A stretch of DNA of 64,000 nucleotides from CAJFUR01 sp904420575 (GTDB taxonomy: Bacteria; Actinomycetota; Coriobacteriia; Coriobacteriales; Eggerthellaceae): contig OZ221973.1 in NCBI GenBank assembly GCA_965119745.1, positions 3,162,001 to 3,226,000 on the forward strand, written 5' to 3'. This document shows positions 7,573 through 15,602 of this stretch, piece after piece. A program made the position numbers and the translations under genes. The stretch's first letter is position 1, and the number at the start of each line of letters is the position of its first letter. Below the pieces are notes generated by a model that was given only the letters and a program-made list of their open reading frames with translations, had not been told where the DNA came from and ran no database searches.

Positions 7573-8562
7573 CTAGACGCTTTTCAGGATCGAGAGGGCG
7601 ATGCCGTCCTCGGGCATCATGAAGCCTTTGATGCAATTCGAGAGCAGCACGACGGCCCTCTCTTTGCTTTTGCTGAAACCGAGAAAGCAGTGGAACATGC
7701 CTGTCTGGCCGTTGTGCCACAAGATGTCGCCGTCCTTTTCGCCGATCCAGCCGAGGCCTACGTCGAGAGTCTTCTCCGAAACCTGCTTCCGATGGCTAAG
7801 CGTCAGATAACTCTTTTCGTCGTAGAGGTTCATTTTGGCGAAGGAAAGCAGATCGGCCGCATCCGAGCAGAGACACCCAGCGGGAGCATAGGCCGAGTCT
7901 TCCGACCATTTCCAGTTTCCGCAGTCCCTGCCTTTTTTGAAGCCATGGACCATGGGCAATCTGCCCGGGCCAAAGGTCGTCGACGAAAGTCTCAGTTCGT
8001 TTTCGATATACGAAACGATGAGGTCGTGGTAGGTGCTGCCCATCGCCCGGCCGAGAGCATAACCCAAAACCGAATAGCCGAAGTTCGAATACTGGAACCG
8101 GCCTTCCTTCTTGCGACGTTTGCAAGAAGCATCGGCAATCGCACCGACGAGCCATTCCGACCGGAAATCGTCGAAAGGGTTGCTTTGCTTTTTGACCGGT
8201 GAGAGCGACCATGAAAGCGCTTCCAGGGCAGTGTCGAACAATGCGGGGTCGGTATAGCCCGACGTGTGCGCGGCGAGCCGAAGAATGCTTGGATAAACGC
8301 AGGCCGAGGGGAGGTCTATGTACCGATCGATCGTGTCGTCGAGGCTCAGCTCGCCTTCTTCCACGCATTTTGCGAGCAAGGTCGAGAGGAAGACTTTCGA
8401 GATAGAACCTATTTCGTACGCCCGCGTTTCGGGTGCGACGGGCACCCCCTCGTCGCCATAGCTTCTGACAGCGTCGACACCCTTTTCGTGCGTCGCGATG
8501 GTGAGCGCCACATGAGGCTTGTTCTTGCAGTACTTTCGGATAGCGGCTTCATCGATACGCAC
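7573..8562 (-). CDS. Serine hydrolase, beta-lactamase class C / penicillin-binding-protein-like
   Basis: About 329 residues with the three motifs of the serine beta-lactamase/DD-peptidase fold: S-x-x-K in EIGSISKVF, Y-x-N in YSNFGYSVLGYA, and the KTG-equivalent HNGQTG near the end. No secretion signal is evident with the chosen start, so a cytoplasmic esterase or peptidase role is as possible as a cell-wall one. The start is unsure: GTG 8562 is used here; GTG 8637 would add 25 residues, and the frame stays open to 8967 with unconvincing sequence. The gene is visibly poorer in G+C than its neighbours and stands alone, suggesting acquisition. Confidence 0.75.
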   Translation of the reverse strand: MRIDEAAIRKYCKNKPHVALTIATHEKGVDAVRSYGDEGVPVAPETRAYEIGSISKVFLSTLLAKCVEEGELSLDDTIDRYIDLPSACVYPSILRLAAHTSGYTDPALFDTALEALSWSLSPVKKQSNPFDDFRSEWLVGAIADASCKRRKKEGRFQYSNFGYSVLGYALGRAMGSTYHDLIVSYIENELRLSSTTFGPGRLPMVHGFKKGRDCGNWKWSEDSAYAPAGCLCSDAADLLSFAKMNLYDEKSYLTLSHRKQVSEKTLDVGLGWIGEKDGDILWHNGQTGMFHCFLGFSKSKERAVVLLSNCIKGFMMPEDGIALSILKSV

Positions 8563-9454
8563 GAGGGAGACACCTGCTTGTCGCTTGCTTTTCTTGTCGG
8601 AAGCCCAGGGAATAGAGGGCCAAAACGATTTTATCACAGGGGCTTTGCCATCACCTTGTCCATGCACGTCTCCTGCTTGCCGGCTTCCGAAGTCGAGAGA
8701 ACGTCGGCGCGATAGACAACGGAACCGAACAAAAGGCACGCACGGTGCATACCCTGTCAAACACGGTGATGCGACGCGGTAAGGCCATGATCTTCCAAGT
8801 TCCTCGACGAAATCATTGAGACGGGGCGCATCGTATGCGAGGTGCGCGGCGATGCCTGCATGTTGCTCCCGATTCACGTCTTGAACTACTGGCGGAGTGG
8901 AGGAGGTCCGAGGGCGGCGCAAGATCGGTGCCGCAAACGCCTGCACGCATTTGGAGAAACGCCCCATTCCACCTGGCTGGACAAAAACGCTTCAGTTCTT
9001 CATCCTTGATAGAGAATGAAGAGCACCTCGCCTCGCTGAACAGGTGCTTTCCATACAGCCTTTTCGACGAGCAACTGGAAAAGGCGCAAATTCTACGGAA
9101 TGGAGGCGTTTTTGTCCACACCGCCCCCCCCGCTCGCGGCAGCTTCCAGGAGCAGCGCCCCTGCCCCCGCCCCGCCCGCGGCAGCTTCCAGGAGCAGCGC
9201 CCCTGCCCCCGCCCCGCCCGCGGCAGCTTCCAGGAGTGCACCTCGATGGCCCCGCCCCGTGTGTGCGCAGCAGCAGCCGGGCAAGAGCGCTTCGCTGGCC
9301 CCGTCCCCTGCGCCTACGGCAGACATCCATGACGACGAAGGTGGCGACGATCTTCGCCATCCCGTCCCCTGCGCCCACGGCAGCCATCGGCTGACGAGTC
9401 CTTCGCCATACCATCAACATCCATAAACCCGCGCGTGCAAATTGACGCAACAAT
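8563..9454. other. Gap of about 890 bp with repeats, no convincing gene
   Basis: I see no protein-like frame with a ribosome-binding site. The segment holds an inverted pair GGACAAAAACGC (8980-8991) and GCGTTTTTGTCC (9106-9117) about 115 bp apart, a 42-bp tandem repeat from 9139, and an imperfect repeat of about 25 bp, CCCGTCCCCTGCGCC..., at 9298 and 9361. Confidence 0.6.
9136..9240. repeat. 42-bp tandem direct repeat, two and a half copies
   Basis: GCAGCTTCCAGGAG recurs at 9139, 9181 and 9223 with an exact 42-bp period. The first two units also share the following CAGCGCCCCTGCCCCCGCC, and the third unit breaks off after GGAG. Forty-two is a multiple of three, so the repeat gives 14-residue periodic translations, but no frame here has gene-like surroundings. 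Confidence 0.85.
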
Positions 9455-9465
9455 ATGCGAAAGTC

Positions 9466-9522
9466 TGGACATTCCTCCGATCTTGGTTATAATAGGCTAC
9501 ATATTGTTAGCCTAATTAGGAG
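9466..9522 (+). promoter_or_regulatory. Promoter and probable TetR operator of the TetR-flavodoxin operon
   Basis: A -35-like TGGACA (9466-9471) is 16 bases from a perfect -10 TATAAT (9488-9493). Starting at the last base of the -10 is the inverted repeat TAGGCTA-N8-TAGCCTA (9493-9514), overlapped by a second perfect palindrome CCTAATTAGG (9511-9520) that runs into the Shine-Dalgarno AGGAG (9518-9522). Binding there would block both promoter and start site, the usual layout for TetR autorepression. Confidence 0.7.
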
Positions 9523-9526
9523 CGCA

Positions 9527-10147
9527 ATGACAGACGGAAGACATACCAACACGCGCGAGCGGATCCTCGACGCTGCGCTCGACCTCATGAGCGAGCGCGG
9601 ATACGGGGCCGTGAGCGTGCGCGACCTTGCAGACGCGGTCGGGATAAAGGGCGCATCGCTCTACAAGCACTTCGCGGGCAAGCGCGAGGCGTTCGACGCG
9701 CTCATAGCACGCGAGACCGCGCATATCGAAAGGATCCTGCACGCAGCGGGCGCCAACGCGACGCTCGACGACGACGCGCGAGCCTACGTCCTGCTGGACG
9801 GCACGCAGCTGGAAGCCTTGGTATGGGAAAGCTACGCCCCGTTCTTCATGGACGAGCGCGTGAGGAAGCTGCGCCGGATGCTGGAGGTGAGCCGGTACGC
9901 CGACGTGCGTTGCGGCGCGCTTTACGAGGACCTGTTCGTCGGACGCCCCATCGCGCTTCAGCGGCGCATCTTCGACCGGCTGGTGTCGGACGGCGTCTTC
10001 GCGCCGTGCGACACGTTCCTCGCCGCGCAGCAGTTCCATGGCCCGATGCTCATGGTGATGGGCGCGGAGGCGGACGCCGACCAAGCCCGGAGGTTCTGCG
10101 CGCAACACCTGGAAGCGTTCAACGAGGCACACGGGAGGAAAGCATGA
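9527..10147 (+). CDS. TetR/AcrR-family transcriptional regulator
   Basis: A 206-residue TetR regulator. The N-terminal HTH reads RERILDAALDLMSERGYGAV then VRDLADAVGIKGASLYKHF, the classical TetR signature. The remainder is the helical ligand domain. The ATG at 9527, with AGGAG six bases ahead, is chosen over the open frame upstream. Its stop overlaps the flavodoxin start (ATGA). It probably controls itself and the flavodoxin through the palindromes just upstream. Confidence 0.92.
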   Translation: MTDGRHTNTRERILDAALDLMSERGYGAVSVRDLADAVGIKGASLYKHFAGKREAFDALIARETAHIERILHAAGANATLDDDARAYVLLDGTQLEALVWESYAPFFMDERVRKLRRMLEVSRYADVRCGALYEDLFVGRPIALQRRIFDRLVSDGVFAPCDTFLAAQQFHGPMLMVMGAEADADQARRFCAQHLEAFNEAHGRKA

Positions 10148-10710
10148 AAGCAGCCATCGTCTACTGCTCCCAAACGGGACATACGGAAAAATACGCCCGC
10201 TGGCTCGCCGACAGGCTCGGGTGCGAGGCCACGCCCTTCTCCAAGCGGGCTTCTGTCGACCTGGACGCCATCGACGTATTGGTGTTCTGCAGCTGGTTCC
10301 ACGCCGCATCCATCAAGGGGTCGAAATGGCTCAAGCGAAAGATGGCGGCCCGTCCAGGGCTGGACGTCGTCTTGCTTGCGACCGGCGCCACGCCCATGCC
10401 GGGCACGGGCTGGTCGAACGAGGAAGAGATCGAACGGGCATTTCGGCGCTCTTTCCCGAAAGACGACTATCCGGACTTGCCGCACTTCTACTGCCACGGA
10501 GGATATGACTTCGAGAAGCTTGGAGCCGTCGACAAAGCGGCCATGCGCATGTTCTACAAGATGAACGAGAAGGACGCCGACCCCAAGACGCGCGAGATGC
10601 TCGCCACCATGCGCGCGGGCTTCGACGGCACGAGACGCGAATACCTGGCGCCCGTGATCGAACAGGTGCAAAGGATGGGGGCGGAAGGTGCGAAGCGGCA
10701 GAATGGCTAA
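10144..10710 (+). CDS. Flavodoxin-domain protein
   Basis: A 188-residue protein whose N-terminus carries the FMN phosphate-binding loop S-Q-T-G-H-T (residues 9-14) of flavodoxins, followed by an alternating strand/helix pattern. It is longer than a plain electron-carrier flavodoxin and resembles the flavodoxin-domain group that includes HemG-like proteins, so it may be a flavin-dependent oxidoreductase or redox carrier. It is coupled to the TetR gene by a four-base overlap. No other redox gene adjoins it. Confidence 0.82.
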   Translation: MKAAIVYCSQTGHTEKYARWLADRLGCEATPFSKRASVDLDAIDVLVFCSWFHAASIKGSKWLKRKMAARPGLDVVLLATGATPMPGTGWSNEEEIERAFRRSFPKDDYPDLPHFYCHGGYDFEKLGAVDKAAMRMFYKMNEKDADPKTREMLATMRAGFDGTRREYLAPVIEQVQRMGAEGAKRQNG

Positions 10711-10855
10711 GGCGACGCGGGGCTTCTCGCTTTTCACGAACTGGTTCGACGGCCTCTGCGCCCCGCTCTGCGGGCTTTGGATGGACCCTGGTGCGCTGGG
10801 CATGCTTCTGGCCGGGGCCGGTATCGTCGCCTATCGGTCAGTGCCCCAAACCTAG
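10703..10855 (+). CDS. Small ORF, 50 residues, possibly translationally coupled membrane peptide
   Basis: ATG at 10703 overlaps the flavodoxin stop by 8 bases in another frame, with GGAAGG about 14 bases upstream. The peptide is non-polar, with NWFDGLCAPLCGLWMDP and a C-terminal hydrophobic run GALGMLLAGAGIVAY that could be a membrane segment. No family is recognised. The overlap and composition make it plausible, but a chance ORF cannot be excluded. Confidence 0.4.
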   Translation: MAKATRGFSLFTNWFDGLCAPLCGLWMDPGALGMLLAGAGIVAYRSVPQT

Positions 10856-11187
10856 AAGCCTCACGGCGCCTCGCGGGAGATTCCGCATCGCGAAGAACGA
10901 CAACGTGCGGGTGTGCAAGCCTCGCGACGCACACGCGGGAGATTCTCTCTCTTGACCTGCTGGGGCCAAGGGCCCCTTGCCTGATTTGCCTGAAGAAGGG
11001 CCACGCGCCGGCAGGCCCCAAGCGGTCCCGCCCGATGACCTTCCATGCCGGCCGTCAGCGAGACCGAGCGGCAAGTCGTCCGTCCATCGGCCGAGCGACA
11101 GCGCGCTTTCGGCCGATGGGCATGGGCAACCCTCGCGCGTCGCGATTGCCGATGCGCGAGGGTTGCCGTCACGAAGGACGGCCCGGC
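10856..11187. other. Gap of about 330 bp ending in a strong hairpin
   Basis: No gene is seen. Two related segments containing CGCGGGAGATTC occur near 10874 and 10939. A perfect 14-bp inverted repeat GGCAACCCTCGCGC (11125-11138) / GCGCGAGGGTTGCC (11154-11167) lies 20 bases past the stop of the minus-strand gene at 11188. It could protect or end that mRNA, though it has no T run. Confidence 0.5.
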
Positions 11188-11547
11188 CTAAATCCGGCCG
11201 AACTTCTCGAGCAGCTCCACGGCAGCCGTGCAGGCGTCGCAGTTGCAGTACTTCTCGCCCTGCTCCTTGCGCTCGAGCTGCTCGGCAAGTATCTGATCGG
11301 CCACTTCCTTGCCGAACATCCCGACGGCAGGACCCTGCGCGAAGGCGATGACGCCCTCGACGGTGTTCGGACGGCCTTCGAGGAAGTCGACAAGCTTGTC
11401 CGTGGCGGCCTCGATGACTTCGTCGTCTGCTCCTTCGACGGCGCTCTTCCATGCAAGCGCGGCTTCCTTCGTCTCCTGCTTGCTGTTCTCCGAAGCTGAG
11501 AGAATGCCAGCACGCTCGGCAACGAAATCGAACAGTTCCTTTTCCAT
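11188..11547 (-). CDS. Conserved-looking small protein with a C-terminal CxCxxC motif, unknown function
   Basis: A 119-residue, largely helical, acidic cytoplasmic protein. Near the end is YCNCDACTAA, a CxCxxC cluster that could bind a metal. I do not recognise the family. The ATG at 11547 has an excellent AAAGGAG ahead of it, which supports a real gene. It stands alone on the minus strand, with a strong hairpin just beyond its stop. Confidence 0.7.
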   Translation of the reverse strand: MEKELFDFVAERAGILSASENSKQETKEAALAWKSAVEGADDEVIEAATDKLVDFLEGRPNTVEGVIAFAQGPAVGMFGKEVADQILAEQLERKEQGEKYCNCDACTAAVELLEKFGRI

Positions 11548-11777
11548 GGCGGTCTCCTTTGCGTTCGTTTGCCAACGAGCACATGGTATCACCAACCGCC
11601 AGTCACGAGACCGACAACCAAGCGCGCCCCAATGCCTTTCACGGCGGCCGCCTTCGGTCCGATGGCCAAACCGGATAGCCTTGTCGTCTATGCTTCGCCA
11701 TGCATACGCCGGCCGAAAGAAGCGCAGCGCCGCAGGGTCCAAACGGCAAGGCGGCCCGCCCGCAAGCCAGGAGGCGC

Positions 11778-13091
11778 TTACGCGGCGGCGCGTTGCTCGG
11801 CGAGCAGCAGGTCCACCATCCGGCCGTAGCTGGACACGCCGTCGGCTTGGTTGTTCGCCTTGAGGTAGGCGTCGTTCATGGCCTGGGAGGCGTCCGAGAC
11901 AGCCCCCTCGTGCTGGGCCCAGAAGCGGGCGTTGCCTTCGATGTCCCGCTGCACGGCCTCGGGCAGGCTGGCACGCAGCGCGGACGCCGCCTGCGGGTCC
12001 ACGCGCCAAAGCGCCGAAAGCGAGTGCGAGAACGCCAGGTACAGCCCGCTGTAGCGCATCAAGGGGTCGTCCGACTGCTTGCACGTCAGATAGGCAATGA
12101 AGTTCGCCTCGTCCTCGCGCATGAAGCCGCACTGGTGCGCAAGCTCGTGCGCCATCGTCGAGGGCAGCGTGAACAGCGGTATGTCATCGTTGATGTTGGA
12201 TTCCATGGTGAACGGGAAGAACATCCCCGCGATGCCCGCGTCCGACATCAGCCCCGAAGCCAGCACCGGCTTGGGCTCGGAATAGAACGGGCGGTCGAGC
12301 ACGGGATACTGCTCGGCGAGCCTGCCGGTGGCGGCGACGGCTGCCTGCGCGTAGCGGTCGAAGTCCGCGCCTGCGCCCGTCGCCAGATCGACGCCCTCCC
12401 CTATCTCCGCCCTCGCCTGGCCGAGGCCGTCTGCAAGGGAGGCGCACAGGCCCTCCAGCTCTTCGACGCTCGACTGTTCCACGTCGTATCCCAAATGCGA
12501 CGAGAACGGAAGGCGGTAGTAGTTCAAGCCGCAGAGCGCCGTGAACGCGGCGTAGGCCGCGCACGCGATAGCAAGCGCCCCCACCACGCCCCGGTACAGC
12601 ATCACGCCGCGCCCGTAGGGACGCGCAGGGGCGGCGGCCCGTCCGGCGCCAACCTCCGCGCCGCACGGCTCCCCTGCGGCGTGCGGCGCTTCCCCGGCCG
12701 CCTCGCATGATGGCCCTGCGGTGTCGGGGCGCATGGCGGCGGCCCGCCCGCCTTTCACGATGGCGCGCACGACGTGGACGACATACCACAGGCAGAACAG
12801 CACGAACAGCAGCACCACCCATTCGGCCACCGAAAACCGCACGAGCGACGGCAGGAACCCCGCGATCGAGGACAGCACGGGATACGCCACATGGCTGTAC
12901 GCCTGCTCCGTCCAATCGGGATGCCGCTGCGCGTACAGCGTCGTCAGGTAGGCAGCGATACCCAAAAGGACGAAGACCAGTCGTTTCGGCAGGAAGGCCC
13001 TCGCGACGTTCCGTCGGTGCGGGCTGAAGGCCGCGTGCGTGGTTGGCTTCATGGCAGGTTGTTCCGTTCCGATGCGGCTCGCATTGGTCAT
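11778..13091 (-). CDS. DUF3810 family membrane protein with HExxH zinc-protease motif
   Basis: A 437-residue protein with hydrophobic segments in its first third (around residues 35-55 and 70-100, and again about 165-185), then a large domain containing the HExxH metal-binding motif in MAHELAHQCGF. DUF3810 proteins share this layout and are presumed membrane metalloproteases, but no substrate is known. A low-complexity Ala/Gly/Pro linker near residues 105-145 separates membrane segments. The ATG at 13091 is chosen for its GAAGGG site. It diverges from tex. Confidence 0.82.
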   Translation of the reverse strand: MTNASRIGTEQPAMKPTTHAAFSPHRRNVARAFLPKRLVFVLLGIAAYLTTLYAQRHPDWTEQAYSHVAYPVLSSIAGFLPSLVRFSVAEWVVLLFVLFCLWYVVHVVRAIVKGGRAAAMRPDTAGPSCEAAGEAPHAAGEPCGAEVGAGRAAAPARPYGRGVMLYRGVVGALAIACAAYAAFTALCGLNYYRLPFSSHLGYDVEQSSVEELEGLCASLADGLGQARAEIGEGVDLATGAGADFDRYAQAAVAATGRLAEQYPVLDRPFYSEPKPVLASGLMSDAGIAGMFFPFTMESNINDDIPLFTLPSTMAHELAHQCGFMREDEANFIAYLTCKQSDDPLMRYSGLYLAFSHSLSALWRVDPQAASALRASLPEAVQRDIEGNARFWAQHEGAVSDASQAMNDAYLKANNQADGVSSYGRMVDLLLAEQRAAA

Positions 13092-13279
13092 GACCCTTCG
13101 CAGGGTACCACAACCAAGTTCCCTGCGCCGCCCGCAGGGACAGGAGAGGCGGGTGCCGGCGGGTGCGCATCGCGCGCACGCCGTCGCGCGCCGCAGAAGG
13201 ACGCGACCCGCCGAGAGCCGGGTGCCAAGCGCCCGATGCACAGCGCCAGGACGCGCGCCGGAGATCGCGCCCCGACGGG

Positions 13280-13285
13280 TATAAT
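13280..13285 (+). promoter_or_regulatory. Probable -10 element of tex
   Basis: A perfect TATAAT lies 46 bases ahead of the Tex start codon, preceded by ACGGG. I see no good -35 at the usual distance. Confidence 0.4.
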
Positions 13286-13331
13286 GGGAACGTTTTTCCA
13301 CCTGCCCGCCATCACGAGGGAGAAGCCGCCC

Positions 13332-15485
13332 ATGCCGAACATCGAGAACGTCATCGCCCAGGAGCTGGGGATATCGCCCAGGCAGGTCGCCGCCGTGGTG
13401 GCGCTGGTGGACGAGGGGAACACGATCCCCTTCATCGCGCGCTACCGCAAAGAGGTCACGGGCGGCTTGGACGACGTGACGCTGCGCGACCTGGACGAGC
13501 GGCTGGCCTACCTGCGCGCGCTCGAGGCGCGCAAGGCCGACGTGCTGCGCGCCATCGACGAGCAGGGCAAGCTCACGGACGCCCTGCGCGCGAAGATCGA
13601 GGAAGCCACCGTCATGCAGCGCGTGGAGGACCTGTACAAGCCGTACAGGAAGAAGCGCGCCACCCGCGCCTCGAAGGCGCGCGACGCGGGGCTCGAACCG
13701 CTCGCGCTGCTCATGATCGCACAGGCGACGACCCACGGCGACCCGCGCGCGCTGGCGGCGGGCTACGCGAAGCCTGGCAGCGCCTACGACACGCCCGAGG
13801 CCGTGCTCGCGGGCGCCCGCGACATCGTGGCGGAAGCGCTCGCCGACGACGCGGAGCACGTCGCGGCGCTGCGCACTTTCACGCGGCGGCAAGGCTCTCT
13901 CGCCGCCGAGGCGACCGACCCGGAGGAGCGCACCGTCTACGACACGTACTACGGCTCGTCCGAGCCGCTCACGCGCATCCCGAACCACCGGATCCTCGCC
14001 ATCAACCGCGGCGAGAAGGAAGGCAAACTCAGGGTGCACGTGCGTGCGGACGCCGACGCCGCCGTCGCGCTGCTCGAAAAGCGCGTGGTCAGGCACCCGA
14101 GCATCTTCGCCGACCAGCTGCGCGTCGCCGTCGCCGACGGCTACAAGCGCCTCGTCGCCCCTGCCCTCGAACGCGAGCTGCGCGCCGAGCTCACCGAGCG
14201 CGCGCAGACGGACGCCATCCGCGTGTTCGCCCGGAACACGGAAAGCCTGCTCTCGCAGCGCCCCGTGCGCGGCGCGCGCGTCATCGCGCTCGACCCCGGC
14301 TACCGCACGGGCTGCAAGGTAGCCGTGCTCGACGAGTACGGCGCGCTGCTCGACCACGGCACCGTCTTCCCCACCCCGCCGCGCTCGGACGTCGCGGGCA
14401 CGAAGCGCGCGCTGGCCGGCTACGTGCGGCGTTACGGCGCGAACGTCGTCGTCATCGGCAACGGCACGGGCAGCCGCGAGACCGAAGAGGTGGTGGCCGA
14501 CTTCATCGCCGAGTCGGGGGCCGACGTGCGCTACACCATCGTGAACGAGGCGGGCGCGTCGGTGTATTCCGCCTCCAAGCTGGCAAGCGAGGAATACCCC
14601 GATCTCGACGTCACCACGCGTGGCGCGATGAGCTTGGGCCGCCGCCTGCAGGACCCGCTGGCCGAGCTCGTGAAGATCCCGCCACAGTCCATCGGCGTGG
14701 GCCAGTACCAGCACGACCTGAATGCGGCCGCGCTCGAGCGCGCGCTCACGGGCGTGGTGGAGAACGTGGTGAACCGCGTGGGCGTCGACCTCAACACGGC
14801 CAGCGCGAGCCTGCTCGGCTACGTGGCGGGCGTGAGCGCGACCGTGGCGAAGAACATCGTGGCCTACCGTGAGGAGAACGGCGCGTACACCGACCGCCGC
14901 CAGCTCAAGAAGGTGCCGAAGCTGGGCGCGAAGGCCTACCAGAACTGCGCCGGCTTCCTGCGCATCTCGGGCGGCGCGAACCCTCTCGACGCCACGAGCG
15001 TCCACCCGGAGAGCTACCCCGTCGCACGCGAGGTGCTGAAACGCGCGGGCGTCAAGCCGGAGGCGCTTGCGAACGGCGGCGTCCCCGACGTCGCCCAGCG
15101 CGTGGGCGACGTGGCCGCGCTGGCCGCCGAGCTGGGCGTGGGCGCACCGACGCTGCGCGACATCATCGCCGAGCTCGAAAAGCCCGGCCGCGACCCGCGC
15201 GACGACGCGCCGGAAGCGGTGTTCAGCCGCAGCGTGCGCGACTTCGACGACCTCGCCCCTGGCATGGAGCTCACGGGCACCGTGCGCAACGTGGTGGACT
15301 TCGGCGCGTTCGTGGACGTGGGCGTGAAGCAGGACGGCCTCGTGCACATATCCAAGCTGGCCGACCGCTTCGTGCGCCACCCGAGCGAGGTCGTGAGCGT
15401 GGGCGACACGGTCACCGTGTGGGTGACCGCCGTCGACAAGCAGCGCGGCAAGATCTCGCTTTCCATGGTGAAGGGCAAGGAGTAG
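13332..15485 (+). CDS. tex: Tex-family RNA-binding transcription accessory protein
   Basis: A 717-residue protein with the full Tex architecture: an N-terminal Tex helical region (IENVIAQELGISPRQVAAVV), a YqgF/RuvC-like nuclease fold in the middle (ALDPGYRTGCKVAVLDEYG), helix-hairpin-helix repeats (LNTASASLLGYVAGVS; KVPKLGAKAYQNCAGFLR), and a C-terminal S1 RNA-binding domain (TGTVRNVVDFGAFVDVGVKQ). Length matches the family. Tex homologues bind RNA and influence transcription. The ATG at 13332 follows GGGAGAAG. It stands alone between divergent and convergent neighbours. Confidence 0.95.
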   Translation: MPNIENVIAQELGISPRQVAAVVALVDEGNTIPFIARYRKEVTGGLDDVTLRDLDERLAYLRALEARKADVLRAIDEQGKLTDALRAKIEEATVMQRVEDLYKPYRKKRATRASKARDAGLEPLALLMIAQATTHGDPRALAAGYAKPGSAYDTPEAVLAGARDIVAEALADDAEHVAALRTFTRRQGSLAAEATDPEERTVYDTYYGSSEPLTRIPNHRILAINRGEKEGKLRVHVRADADAAVALLEKRVVRHPSIFADQLRVAVADGYKRLVAPALERELRAELTERAQTDAIRVFARNTESLLSQRPVRGARVIALDPGYRTGCKVAVLDEYGALLDHGTVFPTPPRSDVAGTKRALAGYVRRYGANVVVIGNGTGSRETEEVVADFIAESGADVRYTIVNEAGASVYSASKLASEEYPDLDVTTRGAMSLGRRLQDPLAELVKIPPQSIGVGQYQHDLNAAALERALTGVVENVVNRVGVDLNTASASLLGYVAGVSATVAKNIVAYREENGAYTDRRQLKKVPKLGAKAYQNCAGFLRISGGANPLDATSVHPESYPVAREVLKRAGVKPEALANGGVPDVAQRVGDVAALAAELGVGAPTLRDIIAELEKPGRDPRDDAPEAVFSRSVRDFDDLAPGMELTGTVRNVVDFGAFVDVGVKQDGLVHISKLADRFVRHPSEVVSVGDTVTVWVTAVDKQRGKISLSMVKGKE

Positions 15486-15602
15486 GGGAAAGCGGCTGGC
15501 AAGCAGGCCGACGGCTTGCTTGCGCGTGCCACGTCCGAGCGCCACCGCCTGCACGCCGCGCATCGGCGACCCCCCGCCTGCCGGCATGGCAAGCGGACGC
15601 AT

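Noticed and set aside
8791..9009. Plus-strand frame reading KFLDEIIETGRIVCEVRGD... that looks partly protein-like
   Set aside because: It has a stop just upstream, no start or ribosome-binding site, and becomes nonsense after about 40 residues; no family is recognisable.
9136..9240. Possible CRISPR array from the 42-bp repeat
   Set aside because: The repeat is contiguous without unique spacers and has only two and a half copies.
8990..9450. Short proline/alanine-repeat ORFs across the 42-bp repeat
   Set aside because: All frames are open because of the GC-rich repeat; none has a start signal or non-repeat domain.
11778..15602. A very long minus-strand open frame (over 1200 codons) through the tex gene
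   Set aside because: It is the GC-rich shadow of tex. Only the part from ATG 13091 down to 11778 (DUF3810) has a protein-like sequence and a ribosome-binding site.
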